From: an uncultured Bacilli bacterium
GTDB lineage: Bacteria; Bacillota_I; Bacilli_A; RF39; UBA660
Assembly: GCA_910589335.1 (NCBI GenBank)
Contig: CAJUTW010000046.1
Coordinates: 1-11,117, forward strand
Direction: 5' to 3'
DNA: 11,117 nt
The stretch's first letter is position 1; every line of letters begins with the position of its first letter. The position numbers and the translations under genes were made by a program. Positions 1 to 6,235 of this stretch are shown here, in pieces. The notes beneath the pieces are model-generated. The model saw nothing but the letters and a program-made list of their open reading frames with translations, was not told the origin of the DNA and did not search any database.

Positions 1-102
1 ATCAAACTGATTTGGTTTTAAAACATTCTCAAAAAAAACCATTCCTAAAACTAAAATAAATGTAAAAATAATTTCAACTATTCTGCTTTTTCTCTTTTTC
101 AT
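1..102 (-). CDS. N-terminus of a membrane-anchored protein (cut by window edge)
   Basis: Only the first 34 codons are in the window. The reading frame opens with ATG at 102-100, preceded on the minus strand by GGAGAG seven bases upstream, and stays open to base 1. The residues begin MKKRKSR, followed by a hydrophobic stretch from about residue 8 to 24 (IVEIIFTFILVLGMVFF). This is the classic pattern of a positively charged N-terminus and an uncleaved signal anchor or signal peptide, and no lipobox cysteine is seen. The gene has its own promoter (131-159) and lies behind the terminator of the hydrolase gene, so it is a separate unit. The part that would reveal function is outside the window. 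Confidence 0.75.
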   Translation of the reverse strand, partial: MKKRKSRIVEIIFTFILVLGMVFFENVLKPNQFD

Positions 103-130
103 TTAAAAACTCTCCATTCTAATTTAGAAT

Positions 131-159
131 ATCATATTTAGAAAAAAATTCCTATTCAA
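131..159 (-). promoter_or_regulatory. SigA-type promoter for the gene at the left edge
   Basis: On the minus strand, TTGAAT (159-154) and TATGAT (136-131) are separated by exactly 17 bases. They match the vegetative consensus at four and five of six positions. The expected transcription start leaves a short leader before the GGAGAG ribosome site and the ATG at 102. Confidence 0.55.
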
Positions 160-167
160 TTTTACGA

Positions 168-203
168 TTAAAAAGAAAAAATATGTTAATTATTTAACAT
201 ATT
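168..203 (-). terminator. Rho-independent terminator of the hydrolase operon
   Basis: A perfect 10-bp stem (AATATGTTAA at 180-189 with TTAACATATT at 194-203, loop of 4) is followed on the minus strand by a T-rich run of about 12 bases. It lies 28 bases past the stop codon of the hydrolase gene and so ends the unit made of the genes at 1388-1729 and 232-1353. Confidence 0.8.
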
Positions 204-231
204 ACACTTAATTCTAAAATATATATTAAAA

Positions 232-1353
232 CTATTTTCTCTCTTTTAATCGCAATTTAGGAATTTTTATTTTCCCATCTAAAAATTGTTTAATTTCTTC
301 TTTAGTAATATTATTAATACTTTTAAAAATAATAATCACAAAATCCATTAACATTTTTTTGCTATTTTCATTTAAATCCTTTGATTCATATATTAAATCT
401 AGTATTTTTGTTTTTTTACTTTTAAAATCTAATAAACTAACAACATTAGCATTACCACATATTTTTTCCAAATTATCAATAAAATCTATTTTTTCATCCT
501 TTGTATATTTCACCGTCCAATTATCAATTTCTTTTTTTAAAGCTTTTGATGATGAACTTAATTTTGATTTTACAAATTGATCATCTTTAATTACCCAATA
601 ATAAATATTATGACAAAAAGCTGTTTTATTATTTGATTTAACTACAACTGTATTAATATTATCTAATAATAAACCAACTACAGAATAATCAGGAATTATC
701 TGAACATACCTATTCTCTATTCTTTTAAATTTCAATGAATTTAAATTTTCTTTTAAAAGTCCAGGTCCATCAAAATTATATACTTTTTTAATTCTATTTC
801 TAACAAAATAGTTCGCTCCCATAGCAGCAGCTAAAGCAAGATTTCCCCCTTTAGAATGTCCACCAATTATTAATTTTTTATTTGAAAAAGTAAAATTTTT
901 ATTTATATAATCTATAGCTTTCAAATGCGATTTAGTAGGAAATTCATAACTAAGATGAAAGTTCTCACTCCATCCACTTAATAAATCATCTGTTCCTTCA
1001 AATGAAATAAAAATTTCACCCTTTTTATATTCGATAGCTATAACTCCAAATTGTATTTCTTTAGTTCCTTCATATTTATAATTTGAAACTACACAATCCT
1101 TATAACGCTTTGTATCTTTAATATATTTTAAAATATTATTTCCATCTCTAACAGCAATAACATTAATTTCTTTTTTAGAATGTATTCCAAAGTGTTTTCT
1201 ACCAATTTCATTGATTGTCATTTTAGGAATATCAAATATATTGTTAAAATCAGCATACGACAAAAAAGAAAAAATTGCACTATCAATTTCATTTAATTCT
1301 ATCTCATCAAAAGAATAAACACCATATTCATCTATATAGTCATATATATTCAC
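232..1353 (-). CDS. DUF2974 (Mbeg1-like) alpha/beta-hydrolase family protein
   Basis: The 373-residue protein looks like a lipase-type serine hydrolase. The nucleophile elbow is GGHSKGG (164-170, Ser167), the GHSKGGN form typical of the DUF2974/Mbeg1-like family. Just before it is the family block FEGTDDLLSGWSEN (118-131), and after it the FDGPG motif (194-198). Asp222 in IPDYSVVG and His248 in FCHNIYYW are the best candidates to complete a catalytic triad; this assignment is inferred from order and spacing. There is no signal peptide, so it is probably cytoplasmic. The substrate is unknown. The start is GTG with TAAGGAG ten bases upstream and no better ATG nearby. It follows the GRAM-like gene by 34 bases without a terminator between them, so the two are probably one operon. 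The C-terminal 100 residues are lysine-rich and helical. Confidence 0.8.
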   Translation of the reverse strand: MNIYDYIDEYGVYSFDEIELNEIDSAIFSFLSYADFNNIFDIPKMTINEIGRKHFGIHSKKEINVIAVRDGNNILKYIKDTKRYKDCVVSNYKYEGTKEIQFGVIAIEYKKGEIFISFEGTDDLLSGWSENFHLSYEFPTKSHLKAIDYINKNFTFSNKKLIIGGHSKGGNLALAAAMGANYFVRNRIKKVYNFDGPGLLKENLNSLKFKRIENRYVQIIPDYSVVGLLLDNINTVVVKSNNKTAFCHNIYYWVIKDDQFVKSKLSSSSKALKKEIDNWTVKYTKDEKIDFIDNLEKICGNANVVSLLDFKSKKTKILDLIYESKDLNENSKKMLMDFVIIIFKSINNITKEEIKQFLDGKIKIPKLRLKERK

Positions 1354-1387
1354 AATAAATTCACTCCTTAAAACGTTTTATTTAGCA

Positions 1388-1729
1388 TTAATTTAATTGA
1401 TTTGAAATCCATTCATAATATTTATTTCTACTAAAAATAGACAATTTATATTTATCACCATTCTTCATTGTAATTAAAATACCAAAAGGAAAAAAAGGTG
1501 GTGTTAAACATTTCTTTATTGTAGATATATTTTTAATCTCAATTTCCCAACTTACACTTTCTGTACCAATCAAACCAGTTGCTAAAAAAGCAATACGCTT
1601 ATCAGTAAAGTAATATTTTCCAGAAACTTGTCTATTTATACTAAATTTAGGCATTTTCCAACAATCTCCAGCTATTTTACTTGCAAACATTTTTTCATTT
1701 TCATTTAATTCAAATACTTTTTTACTCAT
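1388..1729 (-). CDS. Small GRAM/PH-like domain protein
   Basis: The 113-residue protein has the beta-rich pattern of a GRAM or bacterial PH-like domain. A strand pair GKYYFTDKRIAFLA (37-50) is followed by a turn, then EIEIKNISTIKK (62-73), then GILITMKNGDKYKL (83-96), and a closing amphipathic helix NKYYEWISNQL (102-112). In this fold class such elements form a seven-strand barrel capped by a helix, often involved in lipid or protein binding. The domain fills the whole protein, and there is no membrane segment. The ATG has GGAGGG five bases upstream. It is the first gene of a likely two-gene operon with the DUF2974 hydrolase, which suggests, but does not show, that the two act on the same membrane-associated substrate. 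The domain call rests on pattern only. Confidence 0.65.
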   Translation of the reverse strand: MSKKVFELNENEKMFASKIAGDCWKMPKFSINRQVSGKYYFTDKRIAFLATGLIGTESVSWEIEIKNISTIKKCLTPPFFPFGILITMKNGDKYKLSIFSRNKYYEWISNQLN

Positions 1730-1826
1730 ATTATCCCTCCATTTTTATAAAATAACATATATTTTTAATTACTTCAATATCATTTACAAATTTTAGTAAT
1801 ACAAAAAATATATACAACATTCTACT

Positions 1827-1856
1827 AAAAAAATCAACATTTATAAAATGTCGATT
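1827..1856 (-). terminator. Terminator of the regulator/small-peptide operon
   Basis: On the minus strand the stem is 11 bp with a 3-nt loop (arms at 1846-1856 and 1832-1842, one G-U pair), followed at once by seven Ts (1833-1827). It sits 13 bases past the stop of the 38-aa gene. This confirms that the regulator and the peptide form one unit that ends here. Confidence 0.75.
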
Positions 1857-1869
1857 CATTTATTATAAA

Positions 1870-1986
1870 CTATTTATTATTTTTCTTTTTTCTAAGTTCT
1901 TTTTTATTTTTACTCCACCAAGTTCCAGCTAATGAACAACTTCCCCCTAAGTAAATAAAACAAATCATTATTATCCAAAATTCCAT
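1870..1986 (-). CDS. 38-aa membrane peptide coupled to an XRE regulator
   Basis: This short gene reads MEFWIIMICFIYLGGSCSLAG..., with a single hydrophobic segment at residues 3-21, then TWWS and a strongly basic tail (KNKKELRKKKNNK). That gives one transmembrane helix with the positive tail predicted on the cytoplasmic side. Support for translation is good: AAAGGAG lies seven bases before the ATG and overlaps the stop codon of the upstream regulator (13 bases between the genes), so the two are probably translationally coupled. A clear terminator follows. I do not recognise the peptide. The context suggests it belongs with the membrane-tethered regulator 2000-2581, perhaps as a sensor subunit or a partner peptide. 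A small toxic peptide is the other possibility, but no matching antitoxin is visible. Confidence 0.65.
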   Translation of the reverse strand: MEFWIIMICFIYLGGSCSLAGTWWSKNKKELRKKKNNK

Positions 1987-1999
1987 ATTTTCTCTCCTT

Positions 2000-2581
2000 T
2001 TAAATTTTATTCATAATAAATATCACTAATAAACTTGTAATAAGTGAAAAAACACCAGCAAAAAATGCATACAAAATTTTCTGATACATTCTTTTACCTT
2101 TTTCTTGCTGTAATTCTTCATAACTCAACTGTTTTCCATCAATAAATGCCAAAATTTCTTTATAAGTTTGAATATCATTATCCTTTTTAAATCTTTCAAT
2201 AAAATAAGCAGTTACAAAGGTTATTATAAAAAATAATATCCAAATTATTATTCCAATAAAACCATAAATTTCACTTAACGGATAAGCACTTATTGCTAAA
2301 AATAACAATTCAGCAAAAAAAATAAAACTCAGTACATTAAATTTCTTAATTTTATCATCGTCAACCATTTTTCTCATCTCTACTATATCTCCTTTTATAA
2401 AATCATCTAAAGATACATTAAAGATATTACTTAACATAACTAAACTTTTTATATCAGGATAGCTTTTATTTGTTTCCCAATTAGAAATTGTTTGTCTAGA
2501 AACAAATATTTTCAAAGCAAGTTCATCTTGAGAGATATTTTGTCGCTCTCTAAATTTTTTTATTCTTGTTCCAACATCCAT
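2000..2581 (-). CDS. Membrane-tethered XRE-family transcriptional regulator
   Basis: The 193-residue protein has an N-terminal Cro/C1-type helix-turn-helix at about residues 6-60. The segment SQDELALKIFVSRQTISNWE (17-36) carries the two helices that contact DNA, followed by the usual NIFNVSLDDFIKGD end. A linker (61-80) leads to three predicted membrane helices at about 82-100, 105-128 and 167-190, with a charged loop between the last two. Such HTH-plus-membrane proteins are common in Bacillota and are thought to link membrane signals to local gene control. The start ATG has GGAGGTG five bases upstream. The downstream 38-aa peptide gene shares its transcript. A 12-bp palindrome sits just upstream at 2613-2641 and could be its own operator. 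Confidence 0.85.
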   Translation of the reverse strand: MDVGTRIKKFRERQNISQDELALKIFVSRQTISNWETNKSYPDIKSLVMLSNIFNVSLDDFIKGDIVEMRKMVDDDKIKKFNVLSFIFFAELLFLAISAYPLSEIYGFIGIIIWILFFIITFVTAYFIERFKKDNDIQTYKEILAFIDGKQLSYEELQQEKGKRMYQKILYAFFAGVFSLITSLLVIFIMNKI

Positions 2582-2604
2582 TACTGCACCTCCAATAACA
2601 TTTT

Positions 2605-2641
2605 AAAAAAACAAAAGATTTTTGTCTGTCAAAAATCTTTT
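2605..2641 (-). terminator. Strong hairpin with T-run before the XRE gene: terminator or operator
   Basis: A perfect 12-bp inverted repeat (AAAAGATTTTTG at 2613-2624, CAAAAATCTTTT at 2630-2641, loop of 5) is followed on the minus strand by G and seven Ts. It lies 53 bases past the stop of the reverse transcriptase remnant, which fits a terminator for that unit. It also lies just upstream of the XRE ribosome site and contains TTGACA on the minus strand, so it could instead be an operator over a promoter or an attenuator in the XRE leader. No good -10 box is seen 16-18 bases after that TTGACA, so terminator is preferred. Confidence 0.6.
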
Positions 2642-2693
2642 ACATTAATATTTTTTGATAAAACTTATTTTTTTCTAATAAACAATTACTGTA

Positions 2694-2915
2694 TTAAACT
2701 TTAAAAGATTTAATTAATTCTTTATATTTTAAAAATTCTAAATTATTTTTATCAACTTGTAAAACAAATAATATTTTTCCATACAATTTTTCTATATATT
2801 TTAAAGGAGTAATCTCTTTTCTAATTTCTTTACGATAATTCAAACAAACTTGTGCTTTTTTATTAACAACTACCCCTGTAACTCTTTGACTAAAACTACC
2901 TTTAACAACATAAAT
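2694..2915 (-). pseudogene. C-terminal remnant of a retron-type reverse transcriptase
   Basis: Reading the minus strand, 73 codons are open between a TAA at 2918-2916 and the natural-looking stop at 2696-2694, with no start codon or ribosome site. The translation contains QRVTGVVVNKKAQV (residues 10-23), then NYRKEIRKEI and KYIEKLYGKI, and ends KELIKSFKV. The VTG-VVN block is the thumb-domain signature known as region Y of retron reverse transcriptases. It is followed by a helix like the usual tail of these proteins and by a G-K-I/L step. The palm domain with the YADD-type active site is missing, and nothing like it was found in the 265 bases upstream in any frame. So this is a decayed gene whose front part has been deleted. 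Other reverse transcriptase classes cannot be excluded from so short a piece. Confidence 0.65.
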
Positions 2916-3180
2916 TTAATATTATTAATTAGTAATCGAATAAATTGTTTTTATATACTTATTTTTATATTTATATCTTAATAAATTATAGTTACTTAAC
3001 AACTCATTAAAGTAGGAAAAATCCAATCGCTACTGCATTCATATTATATCATAATATTAACTTTACAGATTATTTTTAGTAAATTTATATATTTTTCTAA
3101 TAATTAATATTATTATAAATCCTTATATTTTCACATTAAAAAGTAATAAATTAGCAATTATCTAATACACTTTAATTCTA
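2916..3180. other. Gene-free stretch with a possible leftover retron leader
   Basis: There is no open frame of note on either strand. On the minus strand an extended -10 box (3051-3043) is followed by ATGAATGCAGTAGCGATTGG. This has the general look of the 5' end of a retron msr, which has a conserved AGC at the branch point, and it lies about 120 bases ahead of the reverse transcriptase remnant. A short stem (AGTAG with CTACT) can form there. The rest is almost pure A and T. The link to a retron is inference only. Confidence 0.3.
3043..3051 (-). promoter_or_regulatory. Extended -10 promoter element upstream of the RT remnant
   Basis: The minus strand reads TGATATAAT, a perfect TGnTATAAT extended -10 box. 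There is no recognisable -35 box 16-18 bases upstream, which is acceptable for this promoter class. Transcription would begin near 3036 and run through the msr-like stretch into the reverse transcriptase remnant, ending at the hairpin at 2605-2641. Confidence 0.4.
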
Positions 3181-4125
3181 CTAATATTTACTTTTTCTAT
3201 AAACTAATATTGAATCATTTATTGTACTATCGCTAAATTTTATTCCATCAACACCTATAAATGAAATCAATTGTGGATTATATTCTTGTAATATTTCAAA
3301 AGTTTTTTCTAAATTATATATTGGACTCCAATCCTGCTGATATGGAGTATCTCTAACAGTTTTATATAAGTAACTAATAAGAAGCAACCCATTATCATTT
3401 AATTTTTTTGACATATTATCTATCATTATTTTTAAAAAATGTCTTGAAATATGTGTTCCAATATTTGACAACCATATTGAATCAAACTGTTTATCTATAC
3501 TAGTTTTAAATACATCATCAGTAATAAATTCAAATTTTGTCTTTTTTATTTTTGTTTTTGTAATGTCATATAATATATCACTTTGTAAATAAGGATTACA
3601 TCCTATTATCACATCTGTTTTATTTTCATCAAATTCAAATAATTCTTTTCGTATATCCAATCCTTTAAAATTTGAAAATAATTCATCCCAAAATAAATAT
3701 GATTCATAATCTAGTAATCTTAAAGTCGATTTAATTTTTTTATAAATATTATTATCGAAAGCTGAATTATTATCTTTAAACGTTTTATACTTATAACTTA
3801 AAAAGTTTAAAAATTGATTTTTATTTAATTCAAGCAAACAACTTATTTTTAAATAAATATAAAATTTTGCATATGGACATATATCTAAATTAACTATATC
3901 TCTAGAGTCAAATAAACTTCCATTAATAATTTGATCACCACTAGATCCAACAGTTAATAATGTTTTATTAGATAAATCAAAATTATTTATATAACCAGAA
4001 ATATTTTCTGTCGTAAAAGGATATAGCATTTGAAAGCCTTTAGCAAAGTCATCTAAAAAAACTCCATCACACTTTTTAATTGCATTTATCAAAAGTGTTT
4101 CAAAATTTAATTTTTCCTCATTCAT
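3181..4125 (-). CDS. SAM-dependent transferase, DUF3419/BtaA-like Rossmann protein
   Basis: The 314-residue protein has the nucleotide-binding core of a class I SAM-dependent enzyme. KTLLTVGSSGDQ (54-65) is the glycine loop after strand 1, and DIVNLDICPYAKFYIYLK (76-93) carries the acidic residue after strand 2 in the N-L-D-I-x-P form. The combination of a TVGSSGDQ loop, an N-L-D-I-x-P strand and an L-K-x-x-x-L helix resembles DUF3419, the family of BtaA, which transfers the 3-amino-3-carboxypropyl group of SAM to lipid head groups. Later blocks FDSIWLSNIGTHIS and NDNGLLLISYLYKT fit strands 4 and 5. There is no membrane segment. The ATG is preceded by AGAGGTGAT. A TATAAT at 4157-4152 may be its -10 box. 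It is flanked by AT-rich spacers and seems to be a single-gene unit. The true substrate is unknown, and a plain methyltransferase is possible. Confidence 0.65.
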   Translation of the reverse strand: MNEEKLNFETLLINAIKKCDGVFLDDFAKGFQMLYPFTTENISGYINNFDLSNKTLLTVGSSGDQIINGSLFDSRDIVNLDICPYAKFYIYLKISCLLELNKNQFLNFLSYKYKTFKDNNSAFDNNIYKKIKSTLRLLDYESYLFWDELFSNFKGLDIRKELFEFDENKTDVIIGCNPYLQSDILYDITKTKIKKTKFEFITDDVFKTSIDKQFDSIWLSNIGTHISRHFLKIMIDNMSKKLNDNGLLLISYLYKTVRDTPYQQDWSPIYNLEKTFEILQEYNPQLISFIGVDGIKFSDSTINDSILVYRKSKY

Positions 4126-4297
4126 TCAAATATCACCTCTATTTAAAATCAATTATAAACGAATTTTTAAATATAAAAATTATGAAAAAAATAACAATAA
4201 ATATTTAAAGAAATTAAATTATATTATATTTATAAATAATCAGATACTATTTAAATATTAAATATATTTTTTAATATAAAGAACTCTAATCTAGAAA

Positions 4298-5767
4298 TTA
4301 AATTTTCACTTTAGTTTTTTGTGATGAACATTCTGAATTTATTTGATTTTCATCATCACAAAATAATTTAATTAAATCAAACATTTCTTTTAAGTTTTCT
4401 AAAGATTCTTTCACATCATTCTTCACTTGGTTATTAGACGTTATTTTTGCAACACCTTTTACCAAACCATATTTTGAGATATTTTCTAATGCCTTTGGTG
4501 CAAATTGTAAACTATCAATTATTATCCCTTTACAATCTTTTAGACTTCTTTTAACTAAAAACTCCATAGTTTGTTCTTGTAATAACACTAACGCAGTATA
4601 TTTATTACAAGAAAAATTATTAATACCATTTAAGCAAACAAATGCTTTTGCCATACAAAACAAAAAATCAGGAGGAACAAATTCATATTTTAAACAAATG
4701 TTCAAAATATCCATAAAGTAAAAAGTAATTTCTTTTTTCTTTACATCTTCGCAATATTTTTTACACTCTTTTTTAAAAGATTGTTTTTCTTCTTCAGTCA
4801 TATCCCCATAAGAAACTAACATATTATATAGTTTCTTATAATTTCCAGAATATGCAGTTAAAAAGAATTCTCTACATAGTTTAGCATCATTATCACTTAA
4901 AACAAATAAAAGTCCCATATCTAAAAAACAAATATTACCTTCTTCATCTACACAAATATTACCACTATGTGGATCACCATGAAAGACAATTTGTTTATCA
5001 TTAAGCATTGCCCAAAAACTAGATTTAATATAACTATTTAACGCTTCAACAATCCTATTTTTATTCGAATCAGAAAGTTTCATTTTATTAATTGTTTGAT
5101 TCTTAATAAATTCCATTACAATTATATTTTCTGTACAGTATTTTTCATAAAGTTTGGGAACTTTAATTTTTTTAGCACCTGAAACCTTACCATTAACACT
5201 ATCAGCAAAATTTTGATAAATTTTAATATTTTCTATTTCATTCGTAAAATCTTTTTCTTGCTCAATCCACTTTAAATATAAATCTAAAGCTCGATCACTC
5301 CCAGTAATATTTTTAAATTTTAAAATCTTCCCAAACCTATGAATAATATTTCTTATTATTTTTATATCTTTTTCAATCATTCCAGTAACATCTTTTCTTT
5401 TAATTTTAATTGCAACTTCTTCTCCTGTATTTAATATCGCTCTATGTACTTGAGAAATAGACGCTGATCCAACTGGTTTCTTTTCAATAAATTTAAATAT
5501 ATTTTCTAAATTTGTACCATATTCTTTCTTTAATACTTCTTCAATTTCCTCATAACTAATCGGTTTGCAATCATCACAAATACTTGATAGCTTTTCTCTA
5601 TCAGTTTCAGTAAATAAATTATTAAAATTTTGAGTTGCTAACATCTGAGCTAATTTTATATAAACAACACCCATTTTTTCAGAAAATTCTTTAATAACCA
5701 ATCCAGTATTTTTCCTTAAAATAATCTTATTAAAGAAAAGTTTAATCATCTGTAAATACAACCACAT
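4298..5767 (-). CDS. ABC1/UbiB (AarF)-family atypical protein kinase-like protein
   Basis: The motifs of the UbiB/AarF/ADCK family appear in order (numbered from the chosen ATG): KLAQ (38-41) in place of the usual KxGQ, the alanine/serine-rich loop VGSASISQVH (99-108), the nucleotide-site lysine in VAIKIKR (119-124), HGDPHSGN (263-270), and LDMG (282-285) replacing DFG. In other bacteria UbiB supports quinone synthesis and lipid handling at the membrane. The start is set at ATG 5767-5765. A GTG nine bases earlier overlaps the GAGGTG ribosome site and cannot use it, while the ATG lies six bases after it. At 489 residues it is somewhat short, and the two C-terminal membrane helices typical of UbiB are not evident; the tail after residue 440 is charged. 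The Gly-to-Ala change in KxGQ is notable because that glycine constrains nucleotide use in this family. Confidence 0.85.
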   Translation of the reverse strand: MWLYLQMIKLFFNKIILRKNTGLVIKEFSEKMGVVYIKLAQMLATQNFNNLFTETDREKLSSICDDCKPISYEEIEEVLKKEYGTNLENIFKFIEKKPVGSASISQVHRAILNTGEEVAIKIKRKDVTGMIEKDIKIIRNIIHRFGKILKFKNITGSDRALDLYLKWIEQEKDFTNEIENIKIYQNFADSVNGKVSGAKKIKVPKLYEKYCTENIIVMEFIKNQTINKMKLSDSNKNRIVEALNSYIKSSFWAMLNDKQIVFHGDPHSGNICVDEEGNICFLDMGLLFVLSDNDAKLCREFFLTAYSGNYKKLYNMLVSYGDMTEEEKQSFKKECKKYCEDVKKKEITFYFMDILNICLKYEFVPPDFLFCMAKAFVCLNGINNFSCNKYTALVLLQEQTMEFLVKRSLKDCKGIIIDSLQFAPKALENISKYGLVKGVAKITSNNQVKNDVKESLENLKEMFDLIKLFCDDENQINSECSSQKTKVKI

Positions 5768-5810
5768 TTTATTCACCTCGCAATTAATTTGATTAATATT
5801 ATATAATATA

Positions 5811-5838
5811 ATTATAATTTTTCCTATACTGTTTTAAA
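5811..5838 (-). promoter_or_regulatory. Candidate proximal promoter of the ABC1 gene
   Basis: On the minus strand TTTAAA (5838-5833) and TATAAT (5816-5811) are 16 bases apart. The -10 box is perfect and the -35 matches four of six. The start would give a leader of roughly 35-40 bases before the GAGGTG site. In such AT-rich DNA, chance matches are common. Confidence 0.4.
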
Positions 5839-5892
5839 CATAAAGATAACCGCTTTTATAAATAATAAATTAATAATAAAAATATAATAATT

Positions 5893-5922
5893 GTAACATT
5901 ATAAATTTTTGTAAGATGTTAC
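5893..5922. repeat. Inverted repeat GTAACAT/ATGTTAC
   Basis: The arms GTAACAT (5893-5899) and ATGTTAC (5916-5922) pair over 7 bp around a 16-base AT-rich loop. The repeat directly follows the 5931-5955 hairpin in the direction of the ABC1 gene. It could be part of a structured leader or a protein site. Confidence 0.35.
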
Positions 5923-5930
5923 TTAATAAA

Positions 5931-5955
5931 GTTTCTAAAAGACACCTTTAGAAAC
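5931..5955. repeat. Perfect 9-bp inverted repeat upstream of the ABC1 gene
   Basis: GTTTCTAAA (5931-5939) and TTTAGAAAC (5947-5955) flank a 7-base loop. On the minus strand only TTTATT follows, so it is at best a weak terminator. A transcription factor operator or a leader hairpin are equally possible. Confidence 0.45.
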
Positions 5956-6010
5956 CAAAATTTAAGTTAGTTTTACTAGTTTAATAGTGTATTCACCATA
6001 ATGTCAATTT

Positions 6011-6038
6011 ATTATAGTTATAGCATAGAAAAATACAA
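6011..6038 (-). promoter_or_regulatory. Candidate distal promoter reading toward the ABC1 gene
   Basis: On the minus strand TTGTAT (6038-6033) lies 16 bases before a perfect TATAAT (6016-6011). It lies beyond the terminator at 6123-6156, so it would start a new unit. Confidence 0.35.
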
Positions 6039-6111
6039 TTAGTTATTTAATTCATTATCAATTTTTAACTTTTCCTTTGTAATATTTACCAATTAAACCA
6101 GTCTCCTCTAA

Positions 6112-6123
6112 ACTTAAACACTA
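6112..6123. repeat. 12-bp direct repeat, copy 1
   Basis: ACTTAAACACTA is repeated exactly at 6224-6235, 112 bases away. The two copies bracket the segment that holds the terminator at 6123-6156. Confidence 0.45.
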
Positions 6124-6156
6124 AAAAAGTACCAACTTCTTTTGAAATTGATACTT
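6123..6156 (-). terminator. Rho-independent terminator downstream of the 97-aa gene
   Basis: On the minus strand a 13-bp stem with two G-U pairs (arms 6144-6156 and 6127-6139, AAAA loop) runs straight into six Ts. It lies about 75 bases past the stop codon at 6233 and is among the strongest terminators in the window. Confidence 0.85.
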
Positions 6157-6223
6157 ATATATTTAAGTCTAAACTGTAAAAGTTCGTCAGATTACTTACT
6201 GGAGCCAAAGAGAAAAAAGCTTT

Positions 6224-6235
6224 ACTTAAACACTA
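6224..6235. repeat. 12-bp direct repeat, copy 2, spanning a stop codon
   Basis: ACTTAAACACTA here includes the TAG stop (6235-6233) of the 97-aa gene. The identical copy lies at 6112-6123, just beyond that gene's terminator. A small duplication or a footprint of an inserted segment would both explain it. Confidence 0.45.

Larger units (their letters stand above)
5768..6122. other. Gene-free upstream region of the ABC1 gene with two hairpins
   Basis: No coding frame is supported on either strand. The stretch carries a distal promoter candidate (6038-6011), two inverted repeats (5931-5955 and 5893-5922), and a proximal promoter candidate (5838-5811). If the distal promoter is used, the ABC1 mRNA would have a leader of about 235 bases containing both hairpins. 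No known riboswitch class was recognised. Confidence 0.4.

Noticed and set aside
359..580. Plus-strand open frame within the hydrolase gene
   Set aside because: It is fully antisense to the conserved hydrolase, starts without a ribosome site, and is phenylalanine- and serine-rich as expected of a shadow of a lysine-rich frame.
2492..2704. Plus-strand open frame across the XRE promoter region
   Set aside because: It runs through the XRE helix-turn-helix, the palindrome and the RT stop, has no ribosome site, and shows no protein-like pattern.
3018..3042. Full retron ncRNA (msr-msd)
   Set aside because: Only a short start-like tract is present; no long msd hairpin or returning a2 repeat was found, so only a remnant is proposed.
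5774..5776. GTG as the start of the ABC1 gene
   Set aside because: It overlaps the GAGGTG ribosome site; the ATG at 5767-5765 has correct spacing.
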